Positions 1 through 6,224 of a stretch of 10,133 nt of DNA are shown here, one piece after another. The translations under genes and the position numbers were made by a program. Source of the stretch: Chlamydia trachomatis (GTDB taxonomy: Bacteria; Chlamydiota; Chlamydiia; Chlamydiales; JAAKFR01); NCBI GenBank assembly GCA_945861315.1, contig CAMAUB010000032.1:1-10133 (forward strand), given 5' to 3'. Numbering within the stretch: position 1 is the stretch's first letter; each line of letters opens with the position of its first letter. The notes under the pieces are model-generated. The model made no database searches and was not told the DNA's origin. It saw only the letters and a program-made list of their open reading frames with translations.

Positions 1-230
1 TTCATTCACTTATCAAGATTTTTGTATCAAGATTGTCTTATATTCAGCTCAGAGCAGTATATTAGAAATATTGATCAACTTGGGATCATTAAACCCCGGG
101 TGCTTTCGCGTAACCAGAGGGTATCAATCTAAATTTAATCGACTATATGTAGCAGAGTGTAGCAAGGGAAGGGGCTAAGGGGGGATTGGATGTGTTAAAA
201 ATCGCAAAAATCACCTTTTTTCAGGGTCGA
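1..230. other. Left-edge region without a confident gene
   Basis: No gene can be called with confidence here. Two plus-strand frames are open from the window edge. One ends at a TAA at 130-132 and would encode a 43-residue C-terminal tail ending LSRNQRVSI. The other runs about 57 codons to a TAA near 173. Neither tail resembles a family I know, and at most one can be real. If one is real, it converges on the phosphate permease gene. No clear hairpin followed by a T-run is visible downstream of the permease stop on the minus strand. Confidence 0.35.
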
Positions 231-1220
231 CTAAAATAGCTGTAAAAAAAGGGCAACGCCATAACCAATTAGGCCGCAAATAGGAAAGGTGATGATCCAA
301 GCTGCTACAATATTGGCAGTGATACCCCAGCGAACTGCAGAAAGGCGCCTTGTAGCACCAACCCCCATGATGGCTGTATTGATAGTGTGTGTGGTGCTAA
401 GAGGAACTCCTAAAGAGGAAGCTATTGCAATGGTCGTACCCGCAGCCATCTCAGCAGAAAAGCCCTGAGGTGTTTCTAAGTTGGTAATTTTAAATCCCAT
501 CGTCTTTATAATGCGCCACCCACCCACTAGTGTGCCTATCGCCATGACAAAAGCACATAGAAACATGACCCATTTGGGGATAGCGAAGTGGGGCAGCTTA
601 TGCGCCATCACAAGTACCAAAGTAAATACTCCCATAAATTTTTGACCATCATTGGAGCCATGAGTAAAAGCCATAAATGCTGAGGAAATCATCTGTAGAT
701 AATTAAATGACTTGCGCATCTTTGCAGGAGAAAATTTTTTAAAAAGGTGATAGATCATCGTCATTAAAATAAGCCCGCCGATAAAGCCAAAAAAGGTTGA
801 GAAGAGCAGGCCGAAAAGAACCTTTTGCCATCCCTCCCAAATCAATACATTGAGGCCTGCTGTTGCAATTCCAGCGCCCCCAAGTCCGGCAACTAGAGCG
901 TGAGATTCACTCGTCGGAAGTCCTAGACGCGCTGCAATACTGCTCCAAACAACGATGGCGACCATGCTGCTTGCAATCGTTTTCATATTTATGATGTTGG
1001 GGTTGACAATTTCTGTACCAATCGTTTCAGCAACCGCTGTTCCAGAAAGGACTCCCAAGAGGTTGAATATGGCCGCCATAATAATTGCAGTTACCGGAGA
1101 AAGCACACGCGTAGAAATGACCGTTGCGATAGCATTCGGAGCATCGGTCCATCCATTGACAAATTCGGCGGCTAAAATCAAAAAAAGAACGACATATAAG
1201 CCAAGACTAAAGTCACCCAT
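231..1220 (-). CDS. pit: PiT-family inorganic phosphate transporter
   Basis: This is an inner-membrane low-affinity phosphate permease of the PiT (PF01384) family, which moves phosphate with a cation. The sequence is strongly hydrophobic with about ten likely membrane segments. The family repeat GWTDAPNAIAT lies near residues 23-33, and its second half GVPLSTTHT lies near residues 271-279. At about 329 residues it matches the short bacterial and chlamydial PiT proteins. I chose the ATG at 1220 because the protein then enters the first membrane helix at once and overlaps the upstream DUF47 stop by 8 bases, as expected for translational coupling. A longer frame from a GTG at 1262 lacks a ribosome binding site. 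The DUF47 gene just upstream is the usual partner. The family call is firm; the start is less so. Confidence 0.93.
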   Translation of the reverse strand: MGDFSLGLYVVLFLILAAEFVNGWTDAPNAIATVISTRVLSPVTAIIMAAIFNLLGVLSGTAVAETIGTEIVNPNIINMKTIASSMVAIVVWSSIAARLGLPTSESHALVAGLGGAGIATAGLNVLIWEGWQKVLFGLLFSTFFGFIGGLILMTMIYHLFKKFSPAKMRKSFNYLQMISSAFMAFTHGSNDGQKFMGVFTLVLVMAHKLPHFAIPKWVMFLCAFVMAIGTLVGGWRIIKTMGFKITNLETPQGFSAEMAAGTTIAIASSLGVPLSTTHTINTAIMGVGATRRLSAVRWGITANIVAAWIITFPICGLIGYGVALFLQLF

Positions 1221-1851
1221 ATTTGACCACGATTCCCCATATGATATCGGAAATGTCTTCACATTTATCGATAGCTAGCTCTAAGAAATCGTAGATCTCT
1301 TTCCATTTGATGACATCTAGTGGATCTGTCGCATTTTGGAAAATCTTGCCTAAAGCTTTTTCAAAAACACGATCCCCTTCATTTTCTAATGTGTTGATCT
1401 GAATACACAATTCAAAAATCTCGCTAGGGTCTTTTATATCCCTTATCTTTTGAATGGCAATCACAACAATTGCTACGGATTTTTCTAAAATAACCGTCAT
1501 TTCCTTTAAATCATCTGTGACTTCCTGAATCTGAAATAACACCATACGCTTGCTCAAGGCTTGAACAATATCGACAAGATCATCCATTTTTTTAGCCAGG
1601 AGATGGATATCTTCGTGATCGATAGGTGTTACAAAGCTCTTATTAAGTTTAACCATGATCTCATGGACGATTTGATCGCAGGCATGTTCTAGATCTATAA
1701 GACCTTGTATGCTGGCATGAGAGCTGTTCCAAGATTCAATCAAAATCTTAAGTAGCTTCACCGCTTCTTCAGCCTTAACAGCCAATTTTTCTAATAGCTC
1801 ATAAAAGACCTTGTCTTTTGGCAATAGGCTAAATTTCATATTAAAAAACAT
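1213..1851 (-). CDS. DUF47/PhoU-like protein, PiT partner
   Basis: The product is a 212-residue cytoplasmic, all-helical protein of the DUF47 (PhoU_div, PF01865; YkaA-like) family. These proteins are encoded next to PiT transporters and are thought to modulate them, rather as PhoU acts on Pst. The body is a set of long amphipathic helices with the family's acidic, metal-binding type of positions: LEHACDQIVHEI near residues 54-65 and LENEGDRVFEKALG near 155-168. The gene overlaps the ExoD stop upstream and the PiT start downstream, so all three are probably co-transcribed. An AGGA lies directly against the first ATG (1851). A second ATG four codons later (MKFSLLPKDK) has more room for a ribosome binding site and may be the true start. 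Confidence 0.88.
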   Translation of the reverse strand: MFFNMKFSLLPKDKVFYELLEKLAVKAEEAVKLLKILIESWNSSHASIQGLIDLEHACDQIVHEIMVKLNKSFVTPIDHEDIHLLAKKMDDLVDIVQALSKRMVLFQIQEVTDDLKEMTVILEKSVAIVVIAIQKIRDIKDPSEIFELCIQINTLENEGDRVFEKALGKIFQNATDPLDVIKWKEIYDFLELAIDKCEDISDIIWGIVVKYG

Positions 1852-2443
1852 TCCTGATTGAAAATAGTATCAAAATAAAAAATATGAGAGAGAATAAGGA
1901 AGCTAAATATCCGATGAGCACAAAAATCCCATCGTCCTCCAGCAAGCCTAAACTGACTAAAAATATCGACCAGCCTGCTGCGAGATTGGTTAAGGGAATA
2001 GGTAAAGGCAGAGCAAGGAAGATGCCTAAAAGAAATATCAACAGGCCATTGAGACTCTGCATGGTCCTATGCTTGCATAACCAATTCAGCCTTGGACGAA
2101 TAAACCGCCTGATTTTCTTCATCATTTGGAGGGACTTTTCAGCTATTTTTTGAATAGTCGTTGAAGAAATTGTTTTTAACAACATTCTCTTTGGTAGCCA
2201 GATGTGTTTTCCAAATGCTATTCGTAAACCAAGAAAAGCAATCACAATTCCAAATGGAGTCGATAACCCTGGGATTTGTATCGGCTGACAAAAGGGAAGA
2301 CTCAGAAAAATCAGGACTAATGAGCGACCCTTTCCAGATAAAACCTCTAGAATTTCCTTTATGGAAAGAGAAAGACTTCTTCGAGATTTCTCCAACAAAA
2401 TAGCAAGGTCTTCCTCTAGAGTTCTATATTCTTCATGATTCAT
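1841..2443 (-). CDS. ExoD-family membrane protein
   Basis: The 200-residue protein matches the ExoD family (PF06055, named after a Rhizobium exopolysaccharide-synthesis gene; biochemical function unknown). A cytoplasmic N-terminus of about 45 residues leads into a membrane block containing the family core: LIFLSLPFCQPIQIPGLSTP, then GIVIAFLGLRIAFGKHIWLP. A basic linker and two or three further hydrophobic segments follow, including LLIFLLGIFLALPLPIPLTN. It is the first gene of the minus-strand cluster, and its stop overlaps the first ATG of the DUF47 gene. I placed the start at the ATG at 2443. A TTG at 2485 would add 14 residues but has no ribosome binding site. No link between ExoD and phosphate transport is established; co-expression is inferred from the overlap. 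Confidence 0.8.
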   Translation of the reverse strand: MNHEEYRTLEEDLAILLEKSRRSLSLSIKEILEVLSGKGRSLVLIFLSLPFCQPIQIPGLSTPFGIVIAFLGLRIAFGKHIWLPKRMLLKTISSTTIQKIAEKSLQMMKKIRRFIRPRLNWLCKHRTMQSLNGLLIFLLGIFLALPLPIPLTNLAAGWSIFLVSLGLLEDDGIFVLIGYLASLFSLIFFILILFSIRNVF

Positions 2444-2489
2444 ACATTGAGCATGATTCGGATTAATTGCTTGAATGTCAAACAAATAT

Positions 2490-2627
2490 TTACAGCAAGT
2501 GAGCCTTATAAATTGGCTGAGAGGCCCGATGCCATTCTTTAAGCCACCGGGTTCCTCGTAGGTCTAGAGTTTTCTTGCCTTTGCGGACACGGCTAAGGCT
2601 AAAAACAACTAAATATTTGAATGCAGA
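2490..2627 (-). pseudogene. Possible 45-codon coding remnant, no start
   Basis: Between the ExoD gene and trpR the minus strand holds an open frame from the TAG at 2628-2630 to a TAA at 2490-2492. It has no usable ATG, GTG or TTG start. The translation looks protein-like, with the stretch KTLDLRGTRWLKEWHRASQ near its end. It could be the C-terminal scrap of a decayed gene that once lay upstream of the phosphate cluster, or a chance open frame. I do not recognise a family. Confidence 0.22.
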
Positions 2628-2631
2628 CTAT

Positions 2632-2672
2632 ACTCATCCAAGCTCAAAATGAGAATTTAGGCTTGGATGAGT
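2632..2672. repeat. 12-bp perfect inverted repeat, 17-nt spacer
   Basis: ACTCATCCAAGC (2632-2643) is repeated inverted as GCTTGGATGAGT (2661-2672) around a 17-base AT-rich spacer. The dyad lies between the divergent ExoD and trpR genes, just upstream of the likely trpR promoter. No T-run follows it on either strand, so it is not a standard terminator. It could be a regulatory binding site or an RNA hairpin. Confidence 0.75.
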
Positions 2673-2686
2673 CTATAAAAAAGGCA

Positions 2687-2713
2687 TTGATCAAAATGAT
2701 GTAATGGTATAAC
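2687..2713 (+). promoter_or_regulatory. Candidate trpR promoter
   Basis: TTGATC (2687-2692) and TATAAC (2708-2713) resemble sigma-70 -35 and -10 boxes with a slightly short 15-base spacer. The -10 box lies about 32 bases upstream of the trpR ATG and inside the 20-bp palindrome. Repressor binding there would block polymerase directly. Confidence 0.45.
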
Positions 2714-2719
2714 ATTACA
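2700..2719. promoter_or_regulatory. Candidate TrpR operator (20-bp palindrome)
   Basis: TGTAATGGTATAACATTACA is a dyad in which the two 10-base halves match at 9 of 10 positions. It is centred between 2709 and 2710, about 35 bases upstream of the trpR start, and covers the proposed -10 box. Its size and symmetry match a TrpR dimer site, but the bases differ from the E. coli CTAG-containing trp operator. That fits the altered recognition helix of this TrpR. Assignment to TrpR is inferred from position only. Confidence 0.5.
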
Positions 2720-2744
2720 GAAATAGACAAAAAAGGCTGAACTA

Positions 2745-3047
2745 ATGCGTGATGATGAGGGTTGGAAGATGTTTTTAGATTTGTGTTTAAAGACAAAAAA
2801 ACCTTCCCGTTTGGAGGAACTTCTCAACTTGTTTTTAACAATAGAAGAAAAAGAACATTTATCTTCCCGCATGCAGATCATTAAGGCTCTTTTGAATGAA
2901 CAATTATCACAGCGAGAAATATCTGACGAAATGAAGGTCAGCATTTCTCAAATTACACGTGGATCCAATGCTTTAAAAATCATCAGCGATGATCTTTCAA
3001 AGTTTTTAGAAAACTACGTGAGGAGGTATAAAAAAAATGAAAATTAA
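2745..3047 (+). CDS. trpR: Trp operon repressor TrpR
   Basis: The 100-residue protein is a TrpR-family repressor, an all-helical dimer that binds operator DNA when loaded with L-tryptophan. It aligns with E. coli TrpR at a constant offset of 12: T32 (T44 in E. coli), R42 (R54) and R72 (R84) keep the corepressor-pocket residues. The hallmark blocks SQRE (55-58) and ITRGSNALK (70-78) are present. The helix-turn-helix spans about residues 55-78. The recognition-helix residues I79, A80 and T81 of E. coli correspond here to I67, S68 and Q69, so a different operator sequence is expected. An AAAAAGG ribosome binding site precedes the ATG. No trpBA or other trp gene follows; the next genes are a 38-codon ORF and an oxidoreductase/transporter operon, the likely regulon. 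Confidence 0.93.
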   Translation: MRDDEGWKMFLDLCLKTKKPSRLEELLNLFLTIEEKEHLSSRMQIIKALLNEQLSQREISDEMKVSISQITRGSNALKIISDDLSKFLENYVRRYKKNEN

Positions 3048-3153
3048 TCGAGTCGATTGTAAAAACCAGACACAGTCAGAGTTTTGCAACTATCTCAATC
3101 GTTTCTTTCTACCTTCTATCTCCTCTTCTTCTTTGTGGCGTCCCCGCACCTAA
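3037..3153 (+). CDS. 38-residue ORF, possible leader peptide
   Basis: A short ORF starts at the ATG at 3037, inside the last codons of trpR, and ends at the TAA at 3151-3153. It is preceded at 3021-3026 by a perfect AGGAGG with 10 bases between it and the ATG. That is one of the strongest ribosome binding sites in the window and argues that the ORF is translated. The peptide starts MKINRVDCKN and ends SSSSLWRPRT. Its only Trp codon (3136-3138) lies in the 5' arm of a weak hairpin, and eight T's follow the stop. This would suit a leader peptide controlling readthrough into the downstream operon, but one Trp codon is few for classical attenuation. It could instead be the remnant N-terminus of a lost gene. 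Confidence 0.5.
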   Translation: MKINRVDCKNQTQSEFCNYLNRFFLPSISSSSLWRPRT

Positions 3154-3161
3154 TTTTTTTT
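3135..3161 (+). terminator. Weak hairpin plus T8, possible attenuator
   Basis: GTG-G-CG (3135-3140) can pair with CGCAC (3145-3149) over a TCCC loop with one bulged G, giving a short GC-rich stem. After CTAA comes a run of eight T's (3154-3161). The stem is short for an intrinsic terminator. It sits between trpR and the next operon, where termination or attenuation would be expected. Confidence 0.38.
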
Positions 3162-3281
3162 ACCATAAATTTATTTTTTATTTGCCCAAACACTCGATAA
3201 AACGTGATTTCGGCACGCTTATGAAACGCCAGTTTTGAATGGCTGTATAAAGAAAGAACCAAGAATTTAAAGAGGATTATT

Positions 3282-4679
3282 ATGTTTCAAACTATTGGAA
3301 GAGCATATTTTAGAGATTATTTGTTAGTAGATAGTGCTCTAGCAAATAAGACAATCGATAAAACCACATTAGAAGCAGCCAAACGGTTGAGGAGTTTGGT
3401 CGATCATCAATCTCTCGTTTTTCTTGACCACAAGAGAATAAAAATGCTATGCGATGCGGTTGAGTTTCGCATCACAACAGCGGCTCTTAACTGTGGTCTT
3501 AACTTCAGAACACCAAGAGAGCTTGCTGTAATCAGCGGCGCTGGCATCGCAGGATTGGCCGCCTCTTTTGAATTGCGTGCAAGAGGCTTTAACGTGGTTA
3601 TCGCTGAAGGACGTGGAGATTTCTCTCGTTTCAATGTCATTAACTTGAGCGTGGAAACACAGGTTTTTCTAGAAAAATTTAACCTGCTGAAGAAATTTGA
3701 AGCATTCGTTGCGGCAAGAATCAAAGAGCATAGATACGTAGTTATTGGGAAAACGAATGCACGACGTCTCGCACTTTCCGATGTCAGTGAGTTACAACTC
3801 GACAAATCTCTCCCCTTTGAACCTGAAAATTTTATTAATCTTTTTGATCAAGATGGAATCTATAGTGTGCCTATTGGAGTTTTACAAACCTTTCTTGCCG
3901 AAAATGCTCTACAGGCTGGGGTGCATATATTTGGCAATGTAACGCTCGATATTTTAGATAGAACGCCTGCAGGAGGTGTATCGCAGGTACAGATCACAGG
4001 AGCAGAGAGGCAGATTCTGCAACCCGATTTATTTTTTATAGCTGAAGGTGCACACTCCACGACTGTCTCTCGAGTTGGGATGAGAACGAGGGTAGTGGAA
4101 AACGAATGTACGGATGAAAACTGGATCTTTGCAAATTTGACCTACCCTGGCGAGGAAACCTTTGTTGTTTCCATCATCGATGCTTCTAAAGAGAACTTGC
4201 GGATGGCAAATGTGATTTTCAATGGTAGGAGCCACGTAGTCAACGTCGCTGTAACTTCAGAGAAGGTGCTTAGCGAAAAGTCTATACGAGAACAGATACT
4301 TGAGACAGTGCAACAAGCTTTTCTTCTTGAGAAAATCGATAGTGAACCTGCTCAGCTGTTAACCACCGTTAAACACCCGACACATGTTGCAAATCGAACT
4401 GCCGTCGATTTTTCGATCGACAATGTTTTCCGCATTGGTGATGCAGCAGGCCACAGTTCACCCCTTGCAGGGTTGGGAGGAACTTTAGCCCTCACCTTAG
4501 TTCCCCGCACAATCAGTCAACTTTTAGACGACCGTGAGCGACAGCCAGAGCATATGCACCATAACTTTAGATTATTTTCTGAAGCTTATACCTCAAGATG
4601 GAATGAAAAATCTCAGAAGATTAAAAAATTTTGTATTAGCATCTTAGACAAAGAACATACTCCAACTGGAAGAATGTAG
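3282..4679 (+). CDS. FAD-dependent monooxygenase, MICAL/PHBH-like
   Basis: The 465-residue flavoprotein has the para-hydroxybenzoate-hydroxylase fold signatures in order: the dinucleotide motif GAGIAG at 86-91 with E109 at the end of the second strand, a DG-type motif AEGAHSTTVSR at 254-264, and the GD motif RIGDAAGHSSPLAGLG at 384-399. An N-terminal extension of about 80 residues precedes the Rossmann fold. After E109 comes FSRFNVINL, which resembles the FSRHNVLHLW-type motif of the MICAL flavin monooxygenase domain more than ordinary hydroxylases. The substrate is unknown. An AGAGG ribosome binding site precedes the ATG. The MFS gene starts two bases after its stop, so it probably opens the operon and oxidises something that the transporter imports or that the aldo/keto reductase also handles. 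Confidence 0.8.
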   Translation: MFQTIGRAYFRDYLLVDSALANKTIDKTTLEAAKRLRSLVDHQSLVFLDHKRIKMLCDAVEFRITTAALNCGLNFRTPRELAVISGAGIAGLAASFELRARGFNVVIAEGRGDFSRFNVINLSVETQVFLEKFNLLKKFEAFVAARIKEHRYVVIGKTNARRLALSDVSELQLDKSLPFEPENFINLFDQDGIYSVPIGVLQTFLAENALQAGVHIFGNVTLDILDRTPAGGVSQVQITGAERQILQPDLFFIAEGAHSTTVSRVGMRTRVVENECTDENWIFANLTYPGEETFVVSIIDASKENLRMANVIFNGRSHVVNVAVTSEKVLSEKSIREQILETVQQAFLLEKIDSEPAQLLTTVKHPTHVANRTAVDFSIDNVFRIGDAAGHSSPLAGLGGTLALTLVPRTISQLLDDRERQPEHMHHNFRLFSEAYTSRWNEKSQKIKKFCISILDKEHTPTGRM

Positions 4680-4681
4680 GA

Positions 4682-5896
4682 GTGAAAACTAACAAGGCAA
4701 AACAAAGCTTTCTTATTATCGCCCTGGGTGTCGCATTTGAGCACTTTGACATGATGCTTGTAAGCTTGCTGGCCAGTTCCATTGTTGAGGAATTTGTTGG
4801 CAGCACAAGCCCAGCGCTCAAATTGCTTTATGCTTATATAGGATATGCAATCGCTTTCTTATTTCGACCTTTGGGAGCATTTTGCTTTGGCTGTATAGGT
4901 GATCTATACGGCCGTAAAACCTCCTTGATTAGTTCTATGGTTTTGATGTCAACAGCAACCCTAGCATTAGCTTTTATCCCAAGTGTAAAAGTGCTAGGGT
5001 TGAGTGCAACCGCTCTTTTTCTTCTTTGTCGTATCGCTCAGGGGCTCGCTGTTGGAGGAGAGTACGGAACTGCTATGACCTATGCTTACGAACTCAATCC
5101 CAAGCGACGTACTTTTTATGGAGCTTGTGTTGTTTCATCAACACATCTAGGTGGACTATTTGCTAGCTTTCTTGCGAGTATGTACGTAGAAAATTTTCGT
5201 ATAACGTTTCTGATTGGGGGATTGGTCGGATTTTGCCTTTTGTTCTTCCGTTCTTTCATGAAAGAATATCATGAGGTGGCTGTGAAAAAAATTTCTGAAA
5301 TAGCAACGGAATCTGTAAAAAACAAGATAGCTATCTTGGAAGCAATGATAGTCGCATCTATGCTGGTTTTAGTTTTTTACGGATCTTTGATCTATCTCAA
5401 TGAGCATGTTCATCGGCAGCTGGGCATTTCTCGATCTCAAATATTCAAGGCTAATTCGCTTTTACTTGGTCTTTGGATCGTGCTACCACCCTGTTGTGGC
5501 TATATTGCAGATAGGTTTGCGCTCTCTTATCGCAAAATGATGAGGTTTGGTGCCCTGGGAGTTTTCTTAAGCGCTCCCTTTTTAGGCTTGGCTGTAACCA
5601 TGGCTTCCTATCCAGCTATTTTAACCGCGCAGATTCTAGTGCATCTTTTCCACATGATCTTCTGCCTGTGTACTCCCCGTTTCTTTGGAGATCTTTTTGC
5701 AGGTTTAGCACGCAACACTGCAGTGTCGACAAGCTATTCTCTCGGTGCCTCTTTTACTGCAGCTTTGGCACCCCTGATTTGTCACATGAGTAGCGCTTTA
5801 TTTCATACAAACTTCGCCATCTGTCTACCATTTATGTTGGTTGCACTAATGACGGTCTTTATTCTTAAAAAGGAGATAATCTATGCAAAAGGATGA
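4682..5896 (+). CDS. MFS transporter, MHS (ProP/ShiA-like) family
   Basis: The 404-residue protein is a twelve-helix major-facilitator transporter of the metabolite:H+ symporter type (relatives carry proline/betaine, citrate, shikimate or alpha-ketoglutarate). The loop 2-3 signature GDLYGRKTSL lies near residues 73-82 and the family block RIAQGLAVGGEYGTA near 117-131. The extended hydrophilic centre sits around residues 195-215. The start is a GTG two bases after the monooxygenase stop, with GGAAG at 4668-4672 as ribosome binding site, so the genes are translationally linked. The substrate cannot be read from the sequence. A shikimate or other aromatic acid would fit the TrpR neighbourhood, but this is inference. 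The 3' end overlaps the next gene by 14 bases. Confidence 0.88.
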   Translation: MKTNKAKQSFLIIALGVAFEHFDMMLVSLLASSIVEEFVGSTSPALKLLYAYIGYAIAFLFRPLGAFCFGCIGDLYGRKTSLISSMVLMSTATLALAFIPSVKVLGLSATALFLLCRIAQGLAVGGEYGTAMTYAYELNPKRRTFYGACVVSSTHLGGLFASFLASMYVENFRITFLIGGLVGFCLLFFRSFMKEYHEVAVKKISEIATESVKNKIAILEAMIVASMLVLVFYGSLIYLNEHVHRQLGISRSQIFKANSLLLGLWIVLPPCCGYIADRFALSYRKMMRFGALGVFLSAPFLGLAVTMASYPAILTAQILVHLFHMIFCLCTPRFFGDLFAGLARNTAVSTSYSLGASFTAALAPLICHMSSALFHTNFAICLPFMLVALMTVFILKKEIIYAKG

Positions 5897-6224
5897 TTTT
5901 TTTGAACTCTACGACATTAAGGTTGAAGTCATCAACAATGGAATCAAACCCATGGTCTGCAATCACAAGGTAGGAGATTACTTTCTGCTTTCAGGCGAGA
6001 ACTTTTCACTGCCAAGTGGCCAGAGCTTCCCTATCTATTGCCTTGCCTCCTTGATCCCCATCATCACGGTAAAGCAAAGATTTACTGATCCGAACGACTG
6101 GATTAGCACAGATCACGAGGTAGCTTGTCCTGATGTGAATTGTGGAGGTGTTTTTAAAATATCAAGGATCGGAAAAAGGACATTTTATCACCACCAAGTA
6201 ACAAGGACAAAGCAGGAATCATGA
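5883..6224 (+). CDS. Small Cys/His-rich TIGR04076-like protein
   Basis: The 113-residue soluble protein fits the uncharacterised TIGR04076 family. The pattern is VEVI near the start, then CNHKVGDYF (C26, H28, G31, D32), a central C53 in YCLASLIPI, and a C-terminal CPDVNCGGVFKISR (C82, P83, D84, C87). The spaced Cys and His residues suggest metal or cofactor binding, but none is proven. The ATG at 5883 has an AAGGAG site seven bases upstream. The gene overlaps the transporter by 14 bases and shares an ATGA overlap with the aldo/keto reductase, so it is translated in concert with both. It may be an accessory or small enzyme of the same pathway; I know of no assigned function. Confidence 0.72.
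   Translation: MQKDDFFELYDIKVEVINNGIKPMVCNHKVGDYFLLSGENFSLPSGQSFPIYCLASLIPIITVKQRFTDPNDWISTDHEVACPDVNCGGVFKISRIGKRTFYHHQVTRTKQES

Noticed and set aside
955..1278. Plus-strand ORF of 107 codons
   Set aside because: It lies wholly antisense to the phosphate permease and DUF47 genes and has no family features.
2632..2672. Dyad read as an intrinsic terminator
   Set aside because: No T-run follows the stem on either strand.
2657..2944. Minus-strand ORF of 95 codons over trpR
   Set aside because: It is antisense to a convincing trpR, and its composition is that of a shadow frame.
3200..3220. AAACGTG / CACGCTT inverted repeat before the monooxygenase as an operator
   Set aside because: Only 6 of 7 positions match, with a 7-base spacer in an AT-rich region. 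This is too weak to call.
3282..4679. Kynurenine 3-monooxygenase completing a kynurenine route next to TrpR
   Set aside because: The FAD motifs are generic to the hydroxylase fold, the N-terminal extension is atypical, and no kynU or trp genes are nearby.
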